Part shown: positions 8,683 to 17,318 of the stretch, piece by piece
Layout: every line of letters starts with the position of its first letter
Numbering within the stretch: the stretch's first letter is position 1
Assembly (NCBI GenBank): GCA_029856145.1
Contig: JAHQWK010000016.1
Coordinates: 1 to 64,000 of the forward strand
Reading direction: 5' to 3'
From: Promethearchaeia archaeon
Lineage (GTDB): Archaea > Asgardarchaeota > Lokiarchaeia > Sigyniarchaeales > SOKP01
Length of the DNA stretch: 64,000 bases
Translations under genes and position numbers: made by a program
Notes under the pieces: model-generated
Databases searched by the model: none
Told to the model about the DNA's origin: nothing
Seen by the model: only the letters and a program-made list of their open reading frames with translations

Positions 8683-11600
8683 TTAAATTTTTTCTTTAAG
8701 TTTTAAACGAGGTGCTAACCCTAAACTCATCATTTCTTGTAATAGCAATTTAAAAGCATAAGAACAAACCACCTTAGAAATAATAGTTCCCTCTCCACAA
8801 ACTGGGCAATATCGTTTATCTCTGTTTCTGTCATAAACAGCTAGAAGTCCACATTTTTCACATACTAATATTACTGTTCGATCAGATTCATCTAAAAGAC
8901 GTTCTTTTAATAATAACGCTGACCCATGTCCAACTAAACAATCCCTCTCCATTTCTCCAAATCTTAAACCTCCCTCACGAGCACGACCTTCTGTAGGTTG
9001 CCTTGTTAAGATCTGTACTGGACCCCTTGCTCTGGCATGAAGTTTATCTGCAACTAAGTGATATAATTTTTGGTAATAAATTGGAGCACAATAAATTCCC
9101 GCTTCATATTTCTCACCAGTAATTCCATTATACATTACTTCTCTTCCATTAAATTCAAAACCCGAAGCTACCAATTGCTCCTGAAGCTTTGTAATATCAG
9201 TCCATTCGAAAGCAGTTGCATCTCCTAATTTTCCTGTCGTACAAGCAATTTTTCCACTGATACCTTCAAAGAGCTGTCCTAAGGTCATTCTTGAAGGCAT
9301 TGCATGTGGATTTACAATGATATCTGGAATTACTCCAGAAGCGGTATAAGGCATATCTGCTTGTTCAACAATTAACCCTAATACCCCCTTTTGACCATGC
9401 CGGGAAGAAAATTTATCTCCTAATTCTGGAATTCTTAAATCTCTAACTTTTATTTTAACTAACTTATTTCCATCAACAGTTTCTGAAATAATTACAGTAT
9501 CAACTATTCCTTTTTCATTATGACGCATATTTTTTGAAGTTTCACGTCTATTTGGTTGCATAAGTTCAAATTCTTCGTATGATTTTATAAATCTAGGCGG
9601 AGATGTTCTTCCTATAAGGACATCTCCTCCATTAACTTGTGTCTCTGGTTCTATAATTCCATCAACTTCGGATAATAATCTATAGGATTCAGCAGATTTG
9701 AATCCTCTTACACCCCTTTCTGGAATCTCAAATTTATCAACCTCTCCACCCGGATACTTTCTTTCTTCAGCATCATATGTCCTAAAAAAATGACTCCGTG
9801 CAAGACCCCTCTCGATTGATGCCTTATTGATGATAATTGCATCTTCTATGTTAAAACCTTCGAAACTCATCATTCCGATGATAAAATTTTGACCCGCGGG
9901 TCTTTTATTTATCCCTATTATCTCCATTGGACTAGTTTTTACTAAGGCCTGTTGAGGATAATGTAAGGTATGTCCTCGAGTGTCTAATCTCAAATGCATA
10001 TTTGCAGCAAATAAACCTAATGCTTGCTTTACCATCCCCGCTTCATAAGTATTTCTAGGAGATTGGTTGTGTTCTGGAAACGGAATAATAGAAGCGCAAA
10101 TTCCCAAAATTGCTGCCGGTGATGTCTCTAAATGAGTATGTTCAGGGCTAATATCTTCTTCGAACATCGCTATATAAGCGTTTTCTTCTTCTTCAGCATC
10201 TAAATATTCAATAACACCCTTTTGAACTAAATCTGACCAAATAAATTTGTTTTGTTTTAATTTTTCAATATCTTCTTTTGAAACAAGTAAGTTCTTATTC
10301 TTTAAAACAAATAAAGGTCTAGTAGCCCTTCCTGCATCACAATTAATTTGAATTTCATTTGAATCATGATAATATCCAATATTTACATGTTGCCCAATCT
10401 CTCCTTTTCTTCGTTTTTCTCTTAATTGGCGTATAAACGGATTATGTTGTTGATGTATACCTACTAATTTTCCGTTTAGAAAAACTTTCACCTTATCTCC
10501 TTTTACATTCTTAACTTCATTTATAGGAATAACCCCTAAATCGATTAAAATGTTTTCAATAATTCGCTCATCAGTTCCAACAGATATTATTGATGCTAAT
10601 CCAAGATTCTTAACCAAACCACAATTAGGACCTTCAGGAGTTTCTGCTGGACAAATTTTACCCCATTGAGTTGGATGTAAATCTCTAGCTTCAAAATGAG
10701 GTTGACTACGACTTAATGGTGATATTACTCTTCTTAAATGGCTTAAAGTCCCGACGTGATTAGTTCTATTTAAAAGTTGGCTAACGCCCGCTTTTCCGCC
10801 AACCCAATTTCCTGTAGCTAATGCATGTCTAATTCTCTCTGTTATTACATCTGCCCTTACTGCAGTTTTAATATTCGGAGCTCTTCCTCTAACAGCAGTT
10901 CTTTCTAATTGATATTTAATATCTTTAACAAGATTTAAAAAGGCTACTCTAAACAAAGAAGTAAATAATTCTCCCGCTAATTTTAATCTTTTATTTGCAT
11001 AATGATCTTTATCATCTGGCTCTCTTAATCCTAAAGCAAGTTCCATTACTTTTTGTGCCATCTGTCCTAAATAATAAGCTTTTTTAATTCTATCTTCTTC
11101 CGCATTTCCGATATGAGGTAAAAGATATCTGTCGAGAACTTGAAGAGCCCTTCTAATACGATAATCTTTCGTTTGTCCAATTGCTACTCTTTTTCCTATA
11201 TAATCAAGTGCATTTTGTTGAGATTTCTCGGGATCCTTTAACACTTGGATTTCAGATGCTACATCTATTACAGGAATTAATTCTTTCTGGATTTCATCAT
11301 TTTCCGATATTGCCTCAAAAATCTCTCTATCTGAATGTAATCCTAAAGCTCTCATAAGAATTGCTAAAGGAATTTTACCTGGAACTGAAGGAAATGAAAC
11401 TCGTAAATTACCATCTTTTTTCCTTTCAATTGTTACCGGTGCACGGAATCCACTTCTTGTTGAAAAGACTTTCGCTTGATGAGTTGCACTAGAACTTCTA
11501 CTGGCTTCTTCAGCAAGAATTCTATTAGGCGCTAAGTCTTCTTGTGTAACGAGAACTCGCTCAGTTCCGTTTATTATAAAATAACCACCTGGATCTAATG

Positions 11601-12054
11601 GGTCTTCACCCCTATTAATTAATTCATGTTCAGAAAGACTTTCTAATGGACATCGGCAACTTTTAAGCATTATTGGAATTTTTCCTATATAAATATCAAG
11701 AGTTTCCTCTGCTTCTTCTCTCTGTGTTCGCTCATCAATTGTTATTGGAGTCATTTCTAATGCAATATCGGCAGCATAACTTAGTTCTCTAATTCTTGCT
11801 TCTATTGGAGTGATCTCCATAGTAGCACCATCTGCCTCTCTTACTTTAGGTACTCCTATTTTAATTTTTCCAAATTTTATTTTAAAACCAGGAATATCAG
11901 GAATTACTTCACTAGATTCATCCACAATCGTCTGCATTTCATATTCAATGAAGTTATTATAAGAATCTAAATGTTGGCGAACTAATCCTTTTTCATCAAA
12001 TAAACTTTTTAAGATAATCCATTTATCTTCATTTGATAATTTTTCAGAACTCAA
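8683..12054 (-). CDS. rpoB: DNA-directed RNA polymerase subunit B (one-piece RpoB)
   Basis: 1123 residues, full length and unsplit, as in eukaryotic Rpb2, whereas many euryarchaea split it into B' and B''. Recognisable landmarks are the lobe/protrusion region, GFNIEDAIIIN, the GDKFSSRHGQKG segment near the active site and the C-terminal zinc ribbon (CEKC...CPVC). No intein is present and the length is normal. rpoH lies immediately upstream on the same strand. The usual downstream rpoA1/rpoA2 genes are absent here; two small membrane protein genes on the other strand follow instead. Confidence 0.97.
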   Translation of the reverse strand: MSSEKLSNEDKWIILKSLFDEKGLVRQHLDSYNNFIEYEMQTIVDESSEVIPDIPGFKIKFGKIKIGVPKVREADGATMEITPIEARIRELSYAADIALEMTPITIDERTQREEAEETLDIYIGKIPIMLKSCRCPLESLSEHELINRGEDPLDPGGYFIINGTERVLVTQEDLAPNRILAEEASRSSSATHQAKVFSTRSGFRAPVTIERKKDGNLRVSFPSVPGKIPLAILMRALGLHSDREIFEAISENDEIQKELIPVIDVASEIQVLKDPEKSQQNALDYIGKRVAIGQTKDYRIRRALQVLDRYLLPHIGNAEEDRIKKAYYLGQMAQKVMELALGLREPDDKDHYANKRLKLAGELFTSLFRVAFLNLVKDIKYQLERTAVRGRAPNIKTAVRADVITERIRHALATGNWVGGKAGVSQLLNRTNHVGTLSHLRRVISPLSRSQPHFEARDLHPTQWGKICPAETPEGPNCGLVKNLGLASIISVGTDERIIENILIDLGVIPINEVKNVKGDKVKVFLNGKLVGIHQQHNPFIRQLREKRRKGEIGQHVNIGYYHDSNEIQINCDAGRATRPLFVLKNKNLLVSKEDIEKLKQNKFIWSDLVQKGVIEYLDAEEEENAYIAMFEEDISPEHTHLETSPAAILGICASIIPFPEHNQSPRNTYEAGMVKQALGLFAANMHLRLDTRGHTLHYPQQALVKTSPMEIIGINKRPAGQNFIIGMMSFEGFNIEDAIIINKASIERGLARSHFFRTYDAEERKYPGGEVDKFEIPERGVRGFKSAESYRLLSEVDGIIEPETQVNGGDVLIGRTSPPRFIKSYEEFELMQPNRRETSKNMRHNEKGIVDTVIISETVDGNKLVKIKVRDLRIPELGDKFSSRHGQKGVLGLIVEQADMPYTASGVIPDIIVNPHAMPSRMTLGQLFEGISGKIACTTGKLGDATAFEWTDITKLQEQLVASGFEFNGREVMYNGITGEKYEAGIYCAPIYYQKLYHLVADKLHARARGPVQILTRQPTEGRAREGGLRFGEMERDCLVGHGSALLLKERLLDESDRTVILVCEKCGLLAVYDRNRDKRYCPVCGEGTIISKVVCSYAFKLLLQEMMSLGLAPRLKLKEKI

Positions 12055-12100
12055 AATACAATAAACCCTATTAAATTTTATTTTTCATAAAAAAATAATA

Positions 12101-12358
12101 TTAAACTTTTTCCTTTTTTACATATCGATAATAATCTACTGATTTAACGGTTGTCTCTGAATCTCTAATTATTTTTATTATATCCCCTTCTTTTGCTCCG
12201 ATAGCAATCGCAACTGGATCTTTTTCAAATATTTGAGGTAAGTCATTTACATCAATCCGAAATTTTTCCAGAAGATCTTGCGATTCTTCTTTAGTTAAAA
12301 GAACATGTTTAGGAACGAATTTATGGAGTAAAATATCAATAAGTTTCTTTTTAGTCAA
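12101..12358 (-). CDS. rpoH: DNA-directed RNA polymerase subunit H
   Basis: 85 residues, the archaeal counterpart of the C-terminal domain of eukaryotic Rpb5. The family pattern is clear: HKFVPKHVLLTKEESQDLL, the DLPQIFEKDPVAIAIGAKEGDIIKI core and the YYRYV end. It binds the jaw of RNA polymerase near downstream DNA. It lies 46 bases upstream of rpoB on the same strand, the conserved archaeal rpoH-rpoB order. Confidence 0.95.
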   Translation of the reverse strand: MTKKKLIDILLHKFVPKHVLLTKEESQDLLEKFRIDVNDLPQIFEKDPVAIAIGAKEGDIIKIIRDSETTVKSVDYYRYVKKEKV

Positions 12359-12472
12359 GGAAAAATCCTCTCTTTTTACGAATTATAAATATTCAAATGA
12401 TACCAATCTAAAAAATTTTTCCATTTTTTCGTTTATTTTATTAAAACTAGCGAGGATTCTTTTAAATTATCT

Positions 12473-13102
12473 TTAATGAAAACATCTAAAAACCCAATAT
12501 CCGCTTCGCTTGCATAGAATCTCGACCTTTTCATCCGGATAGGTATCCTCAAAATATTTTAAGATATAAGCCGCTCCCATTTTTTTCCTTATTACAAATT
12601 GAAAAGCACCATTATTTTTTAAATAATTTTGAATATCATATAACAGATTTAGGAAATCTTTCCTTCCTTGACGTAAAGGAGGATTCATATATATTCCATC
12701 AAATTTTAAATTTTTATTTTTAATAGGTTCAAAATAATTTCCAGATAAAGCAATAACATTTTTTGTTTGATCTGGCAGATTTATCTTGATATTTTCTTTA
12801 GCACACCATATAGCTCGTTTGTTAATATCTATTAGATAAACAGAGCTCTGAAGTGATTTATAACCTAAAACAATTCCTATTGCTCCATAACCACATCCTA
12901 AATCAAGCAAAACAGAAGGCTCTTGTGGAATATACATATGTTCTATTAAAACTTTAGTTCCTAGGTCGATTCTATTAAAGGAGAAAACCCCTGAAATAGT
13001 CTTAAAAATAAAAAGATGCCTTCTTAAACTTTCAGATATAGTATGAATTTTTACAGCAACATCAGGAAATTTACTATAATAATGACTTTTCTTATCTTCC
13101 AT
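12473..13102 (-). CDS. class I SAM-dependent methyltransferase, RsmC-like
   Basis: 209 residues with a Rossmann methyltransferase fold: motif I LDLGCGYGAIGI (about 82-93), an acidic motif II (LIDINKRA) and the catalytic-type motif IV MNPPLRQG (about 139-146). An NPP motif marks enzymes that methylate exocyclic amino groups of bases, and the layout matches the single-domain archaeal homologs of the rRNA guanine-N2 methyltransferase RsmC. The upstream neighbour is cbf5, also an rRNA modification gene, with a gap of about 28 bases. The exact target base is unknown. Confidence 0.8.
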   Translation of the reverse strand: MEDKKSHYYSKFPDVAVKIHTISESLRRHLFIFKTISGVFSFNRIDLGTKVLIEHMYIPQEPSVLLDLGCGYGAIGIVLGYKSLQSSVYLIDINKRAIWCAKENIKINLPDQTKNVIALSGNYFEPIKNKNLKFDGIYMNPPLRQGRKDFLNLLYDIQNYLKNNGAFQFVIRKKMGAAYILKYFEDTYPDEKVEILCKRSGYWVFRCFH

Positions 13103-13130
13103 GATAAAAATTTAGAATAATTTAATTTGT

Positions 13131-14135
13131 TTATTTTTTCTTATTCCAGCGCGGATAAGTTCCCCTCTCCATAAAAATTTTATTAGTTTTTGCAAGGATT
13201 CCTGATTTAGCTTTATAAATTTGTAAAGCATCTTTCAAAGCTGTTCCAAATCCAATTAATTCTTTTTTTAAAGTCATAAATGCAACTAACATATTTTTTT
13301 TTATCCTAGCATCAATATAACAAATACCAGCAGATGCTAAATCCGCTCCATGGCATAATGCATCTATCGCCGTATCTCTAACATAAATTTTTGGCAAATG
13401 AGATACCATCTTTTCCATTGGATATATCAATTTTTTCAAATAATAATCATTACCTTCTAGTTGATAAATTGTATAAGCGTCCTTTAAATTCTGTAGAGAT
13501 ATCAGATTGTCACTTTCTTTAAAATTCCCAACTCTAGTTCTTCTAAGCTCGAGCATATGAGCTCCAGAACAAAGAGCTTCTCCTAAATCAAAGCAAAATT
13601 TCCTCACATACGTTCCAGCTTCACATCCAATTCTGAATAAAATATGATTCTTGTCAACTTCAATAACTTCGCTATAATATATCTCTCTTATCCTTAGTTT
13701 TCTAACGACCGATGATTTTAATGGAGGTCTTTGATAGATCTTTCCAGTGAATAATTTAAATATTTTTTCTATCCTTTGTTGTTTTTCTAGTGTGTGTAAA
13801 TACATTACACCAACATATTCTTTACCGGCACTTAACAGTGCGGATAATACACGAGTTGCATTTCCTAAAGCACATGGTAATAAGCCAGTAACTTTAGGAT
13901 CGAGCGTTCCTCCGTGCCCTGCATTTGAGATACTCAAAATTTTACGAACCCATGAGACGACTTCATGGCTAGTTGGGCCACTGGGTTTGTCTAGATTTAT
14001 TACTCCATAGTGTAGAAGTGATTCAATACTTCTTTTCTCTGGTTCACATCCATAATTTGGGTTAGTTTGATCTTGAGATTTTACCATTAATTGCTCAGGT
14101 TCATCGGAGGGCAATTTAAATTCTAAATTTTCCAT
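13131..14135 (-). CDS. cbf5: H/ACA RNP pseudouridine synthase Cbf5 (archaeal TruB/dyskerin)
   Basis: 334 residues. The catalytic TruB motif GHGGTLDPKVTGLLP (catalytic Asp in TLDP) sits at about 94-108, a second TruB motif KSSVVRKLRIREI and GTYVRKFCFDLG follow, and a C-terminal PUA domain (about 252-325) ends the protein. Cbf5 is the catalytic subunit of box H/ACA RNPs and also acts on tRNA position 55. The gene is continuous, which is notable because cbf5 is the classic intron-containing protein gene in Crenarchaeota. It shares a strand and a short gap with the methyltransferase downstream. Confidence 0.95.
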   Translation of the reverse strand: MENLEFKLPSDEPEQLMVKSQDQTNPNYGCEPEKRSIESLLHYGVINLDKPSGPTSHEVVSWVRKILSISNAGHGGTLDPKVTGLLPCALGNATRVLSALLSAGKEYVGVMYLHTLEKQQRIEKIFKLFTGKIYQRPPLKSSVVRKLRIREIYYSEVIEVDKNHILFRIGCEAGTYVRKFCFDLGEALCSGAHMLELRRTRVGNFKESDNLISLQNLKDAYTIYQLEGNDYYLKKLIYPMEKMVSHLPKIYVRDTAIDALCHGADLASAGICYIDARIKKNMLVAFMTLKKELIGFGTALKDALQIYKAKSGILAKTNKIFMERGTYPRWNKKK

Positions 14136-14250
14136 ATGAAATTGTTATGAAGGGTATTTTTAATTTATTATAAACTTAAAGATCTCATAAATCTTTCTTA
14201 AACTGTAAGTTTCAAATCATAATTGAAATCATGGATAAAAAGGTGAAAAA

Positions 14251-14357
14251 TGGCGGGCTATAGGGGAATCGAACCCCTGACCTTTCTTTTTAAGGGAGAT
14301 CTTCCCATAAATGTCAGGTTAAAAGCCTGCTGCGCTACCTGCCTGCGCCAATAGCCC
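14251..14357 (-). tRNA. tRNA-Lys(TTT) with ~30-nt noncanonical intron
   Basis: On the minus strand the 7-bp acceptor stem GGGCTAT/ATAGCCC closes the gene, with discriminator G and an encoded CCA (14251-14253). The anticodon loop CTTTTAA gives anticodon TTT at 14321-14323, inside a CAGG/CCTG stem. The T arm is AGGGG-TTCGATT-CCCCT. The gene is 107 nt, against about 77 for a mature CCA-bearing tRNA, so about 30 nt are extra. They lie 3' of the anticodon stem, roughly 14283-14312, and form a hairpin (TTTATGGGA/TCCCTTAAA with one mismatch). The exact splice sites are ambiguous by 1-2 nt and the central BHB helix looks imperfect. Confidence 0.9.
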
Positions 14358-14482
14358 ATCAAGAATTTTCTTAATGTTTAAGCGTGAATTGTATAAGTAT
14401 AAATCTATTATAATATAAAAATTTTATTTAAATTAGTTTCTTTCCTCCACATATAAATTAACCTATTTAAAACTATCAAGAT

Positions 14483-15508
14483 TTAAGCCCTTTTAATGAA
14501 ATGTTCAAATCCATAATTCTTTATTTCTTTTTTTTCACCCTCTTTAGAAATAGATACATATACCTCAGAAATTACTTTTCCGATTTTAAAAATATGCCCC
14601 CCAATAGATTGAATTTCTTTTTGGGCCTTATTGAAATCTTTAGGATTAATTGTAAAGAGATGAATAAATTCTTCCCCTCCATTTAAAACTAATTCTTCTA
14701 AAGAAACATTAAATTCATTTGAATAATTAATTGCTTCTGTATCAATTAAATTGTCATTAAATTCGATTTCAAATCCTAGACTTGGATTTGAAATCATTAA
14801 ATCTTTTAAAGATTTGTATAGCCCATCAGAGGAATCTATGCTAGCAGTAGCTAAAATCTTTTCTGATAATATAAATGCTTCATTACCAGAGATTACAGGT
14901 TCTAAAACACTCATTATTGATCTTTTATATTCATGAAAATCTTTGAGATCTCCCTTCTTTTTTAAGAGAATATTAAATCCTACACCAGTCAAACCAAACT
15001 TATTATTAGCAACTAAAATATCATCCACCTTTACACCTCTTCTATAGATTATGTCTGAGGGTTTTTTAAAGCCAAAGACAGTAGGACTTATTATTAATTC
15101 TTTTGTTTCATTAAGATCTCCACCAATGTAATCCATATTATATTTCAAACTGCAATCAATAATACCATTCAATAAATCGATGAACTCATGTTTTTTGAGT
15201 TCTTTTGGTAAACCCAAAGATATAATCAAACCCCTTGGTTTAACGCCTTTAACTAATAAATCACTTAGATTCATTATAACCGATTTTCTACCGATTTGAT
15301 AAGAATTCATTTGGGGTAGTACATCAGTTGTAGATACTAGCATATCAGAATTTAAAACAATATTCCCTTCCAAATTCTTATTTTTAAAATCAAAAAAGAA
15401 AGAATCATCGCTCAAAAGTTCTTTTCCAGATTTTTTTAAAACCAAATCTTCTATAATTTTTATTAACTTTTTTTCACCAAGCTTTCCTATCTGAAGATTA
15501 TTTTTCAT
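14483..15508 (-). CDS. thiL: thiamine-monophosphate kinase (ThiL)-like, AIR-synthase fold
   Basis: 341 residues. The N-terminal metal/ATP-binding LLSDDSFFF segment, the STTDVLPQM stretch, KSVIMNLSDLLVKGVKPRGL and the GGDLNE motif (about 130-135) match ThiL, which phosphorylates thiamine monophosphate to the cofactor thiamine diphosphate. SIDSSDGLYKSL and LNGGEEF in the C-terminal half are also family features. ThiL belongs to the PurM/AIR-synthase fold, so a related paralog (HypE or SelD type) was considered, but the motif order fits ThiL best. It is flanked by two tRNA genes and has no thiamine gene nearby. Confidence 0.85.
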   Translation of the reverse strand: MKNNLQIGKLGEKKLIKIIEDLVLKKSGKELLSDDSFFFDFKNKNLEGNIVLNSDMLVSTTDVLPQMNSYQIGRKSVIMNLSDLLVKGVKPRGLIISLGLPKELKKHEFIDLLNGIIDCSLKYNMDYIGGDLNETKELIISPTVFGFKKPSDIIYRRGVKVDDILVANNKFGLTGVGFNILLKKKGDLKDFHEYKRSIMSVLEPVISGNEAFILSEKILATASIDSSDGLYKSLKDLMISNPSLGFEIEFNDNLIDTEAINYSNEFNVSLEELVLNGGEEFIHLFTINPKDFNKAQKEIQSIGGHIFKIGKVISEVYVSISKEGEKKEIKNYGFEHFIKRA

Positions 15509-15576
15509 TAGATAAAATTTAAAATTTTTATACGATTATGATTTTTGAATAAACTCGCATTATTAAGAATTACTCT

Positions 15577-15666
15577 GCCTCTGTTGCTTAGTGGTATAGC
15601 GTCAGATTCGTATTTAAATATAGATGAAAAATCTGAAGATCGGGGGTTCAAATCCCCCCAGAGGCT
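15577..15666 (+). tRNA. tRNA-Thr(CGT) with 18-nt canonical intron
   Basis: Acceptor stem GCCTCTG/CAGAGGC, T arm GGGGG-TTCAAAT-CCCCC, discriminator T (as in archaeal tRNA-Thr), CCA not encoded. The anticodon stem is TCAGA/TCTGA and the loop reads TTCGTA, then the intron, then A, so the anticodon is CGT. The intron, 15613-15630, sits at the canonical 37/38 position. It forms a regular BHB: central helix TTCG/TGAA and 3-nt bulges TAT and AAA, with cuts after the second bulge base giving a 72-nt tRNA body. The Roadblock-GTPase gene ends 5 bases downstream on the other strand. Confidence 0.93.
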
Positions 15667-15670
15667 CTAT

Positions 15671-16687
15671 TCATACTTCTTCTGTAAAAACATAACGTTT
15701 AATCATTTGTAAGGCAAGCATTTTAAAAGCACCATTTATATTTTCACCCGTTTTAGCCGATGTTTCAATATATGAAAGATTCAATTTTTTTGCGAGTTCT
15801 TCTCCTTGTTCAGTGGATATAACGCGATTATCTTCAAGGTCTATCTTATTTCCAACGAGAATCATTGATATTGTTTGTGAAACGCTTTTGATTTCTTTAA
15901 ACCAACTTTCTAAACTATCAAGAGTTTCTTTACGAGTAACATCATAAACTAAAATACCCGCTTCAGCATTTGCAACATATTTTTGTCTCACTCGTTTAAA
16001 CTGTGCTTGTCCAGCTAAATCCCAGATAACAAAACGAACTTTTGATTCTAATCCTTGAAATTCACATTCTTTTTTCATTATTGATGTGCCTATTGTAGAT
16101 TTATAATCAGTCTGAAACGAATCTTCAACAAAACGATGAACCATACTTGTCTTTCCTACTCCGCCTTCACCACCAAGGATTAGTTTAAATGCATATTCAC
16201 CAGATTGTATCTTAATTTTCTGCAATTTATCTACTTTCCTTTGAATATTTTGAGATTCTCTCTCAACGATTAATTTAGGAATTACTGGGCTTACTGATCT
16301 TCCATCAAATATTCTAGCAATTTTCTCAGCAGCTAAATATGCATAGGGAAAAACGGGATCTACCATAGCAACTGAACTCAATACAGTCACAAAAATTGCC
16401 TCAGGGCCAGCCTCACAAAAAATGAATCTTTGCTCTTCTGTATCAAAGGTTCCAGTTCCAAAAGAACCAGAACTAAACTCTTCTGTGATTCTAGTCAAAA
16501 CAGGTTCTACTAATGCACTGACTCCTCCAATGACATCTTCTTCTACCTCTGCTTCTGAAAATCCTTTTAATGCAGACATTACTAACCCTTCTCTATTTAC
16601 AATAAGAGTCGCGATTAAGTTTTCTCCAACTTCCTGCTTATACCATTTAAGTAGTGCTTCAAGTTTTTTTCGATCGACAGACATCAA
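15671..16687 (-). CDS. Roadblock/LC7-Rab-like small GTPase fusion
   Basis: 338 residues. Residues 1-130 form a Roadblock/LC7 (MglB-like) domain starting LEALLKWYKQEVGENLIATLIV. After a linker, residues 164-338 are a complete Ras/Rab-family GTPase: G1 GGEGGVGKT (172-180), switch I Thr in STIGTS, G3 WDLAGQ (222-227), G4 NKID (280-283) and G5 ETSAK (308-312). In other systems Roadblock proteins dimerise and regulate such GTPases, so this chain may carry its own regulator. There is no C-terminal Cys for lipidation (it ends TEEV). Abundant small GTPases are an Asgard hallmark; this fusion is eukaryote-signature-like. Confidence 0.93.
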   Translation of the reverse strand: MMSVDRKKLEALLKWYKQEVGENLIATLIVNREGLVMSALKGFSEAEVEEDVIGGVSALVEPVLTRITEEFSSGSFGTGTFDTEEQRFIFCEAGPEAIFVTVLSSVAMVDPVFPYAYLAAEKIARIFDGRSVSPVIPKLIVERESQNIQRKVDKLQKIKIQSGEYAFKLILGGEGGVGKTSMVHRFVEDSFQTDYKSTIGTSIMKKECEFQGLESKVRFVIWDLAGQAQFKRVRQKYVANAEAGILVYDVTRKETLDSLESWFKEIKSVSQTISMILVGNKIDLEDNRVISTEQGEELAKKLNLSYIETSAKTGENINGAFKMLALQMIKRYVFTEEV

Positions 16688-16740
16688 CTCACAACCTTTT
16701 TACTTTGTTTGCAAATGTATTATAAAATAACTGAAATATA

Positions 16741-16755
16741 TTATTTTATATAATA
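16741..16755 (-). promoter_or_regulatory. TATA-box candidate for Roadblock-GTPase gene
   Basis: On the minus strand this reads as a run around TTATATAA, 54-68 bases upstream of the GTPase ATG. A TATA box here would start transcription about 25 bases further on, leaving a leader of about 30 nt that contains a GGTTGTGAG Shine-Dalgarno-like stretch. No experimental support; many AT-rich words occur nearby. Confidence 0.35.
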
Positions 16756-16929
16756 CGTTTGTTTTAAAATTTATAGAAAACGAAAATATTCGATAGAATT
16801 AGAATTTAAAGTTCAGATTTAATAAAATAAAATAAAAGTAAAAAAATTTTAAAAATTAATTTCATTATCTTATTTCATCAACTCTAAATGATTAGAGAAA
16901 AAATTGTTTCATAATGCAGGAGTTGCCAA

Positions 16930-16959
16930 AATACTACGTAATTCTACGTTTATGGCTAA
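16930..16959 (+). repeat. tRNA-Leu intron 1, copy A of a duplicated intron
   Basis: 30-nt intron in the D arm. It shares 25 of 30 positions with intron 2, including an identical hairpin stem ACGTA/TACGT, the ATA/TAT base pairs below it and the TTTATGGC 3' segment. Differences fall at intron positions 5, 14, 15, 28 and 29. Confidence 0.85.
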
Positions 16960-16978
16960 GCCTGGTCTACGGCGCTAG

Positions 16979-17008
16979 AATAGTACGTAATAATACGTTT
17001 ATGGCGTA
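16979..17008 (+). repeat. tRNA-Leu intron 2, copy B of a duplicated intron
   Basis: 30-nt intron beside the anticodon loop, sister of intron 1 (25/30 identical, same hairpin ACGTA/TACGT with a different 4-nt loop). Predicted bulges are AGA and TAA, cut after the second base of each, and the central helix is CGCT/GGCG. Confidence 0.85.
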
Positions 17009-17318
17009 ACTGAGGCTCTAGTGACATAGGTCTTCGAAGGAAATGCTTCCTCGGCCTAAATTCGTGGGTTCGAATCCCACCTCCTGCACATTATTTTTCA
17101 CATTAATATATTTAAATTAATATTGAAAGAACGAGTAAAAAAACCAAATTCTAACCATAAACCTCATTAAACAGCCTAAGGATATTTTATTTTTAATTTC
17201 TTCGCTTTATGTTACCTAACTTAATATTTTGATAAGTTCGATTTCTATAATATGAGAATTTATATTTGTATCAATTCTTTAATTAATGAATTAGAATAAT
17301 ATTTAACAAATTTTTTGA

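Larger units (their letters stand above)
16916..17088 (+). tRNA. tRNA-Leu(GAG) with three BHB introns
   Basis: Acceptor GCAGGAG/CTCCTGC, discriminator A, T arm GTGGG-TTCGAAT-CCCAC. The gene is 173 nt and the predicted mature body 85 nt. Intron 1 (16930-16959, 30 nt) lies in the D arm and its removal gives the usual GCC-AA-GCCTGG. Intron 2 (16979-17008, 30 nt) lies at the 5' edge of the anticodon loop; removal gives stem CTAGA/TCTAG and loop CTGAGGC, anticodon GAG. Intron 3 (17033-17060, 28 nt) lies in the variable arm; removal leaves a normal 14-nt arm with stem GAC/GTC. For all three, 3-nt bulges and a 4-bp central helix can be drawn (TGCC/GGCT with one mismatch, CGCT/GGCG, TAGG/CCTA). Confidence 0.93.
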
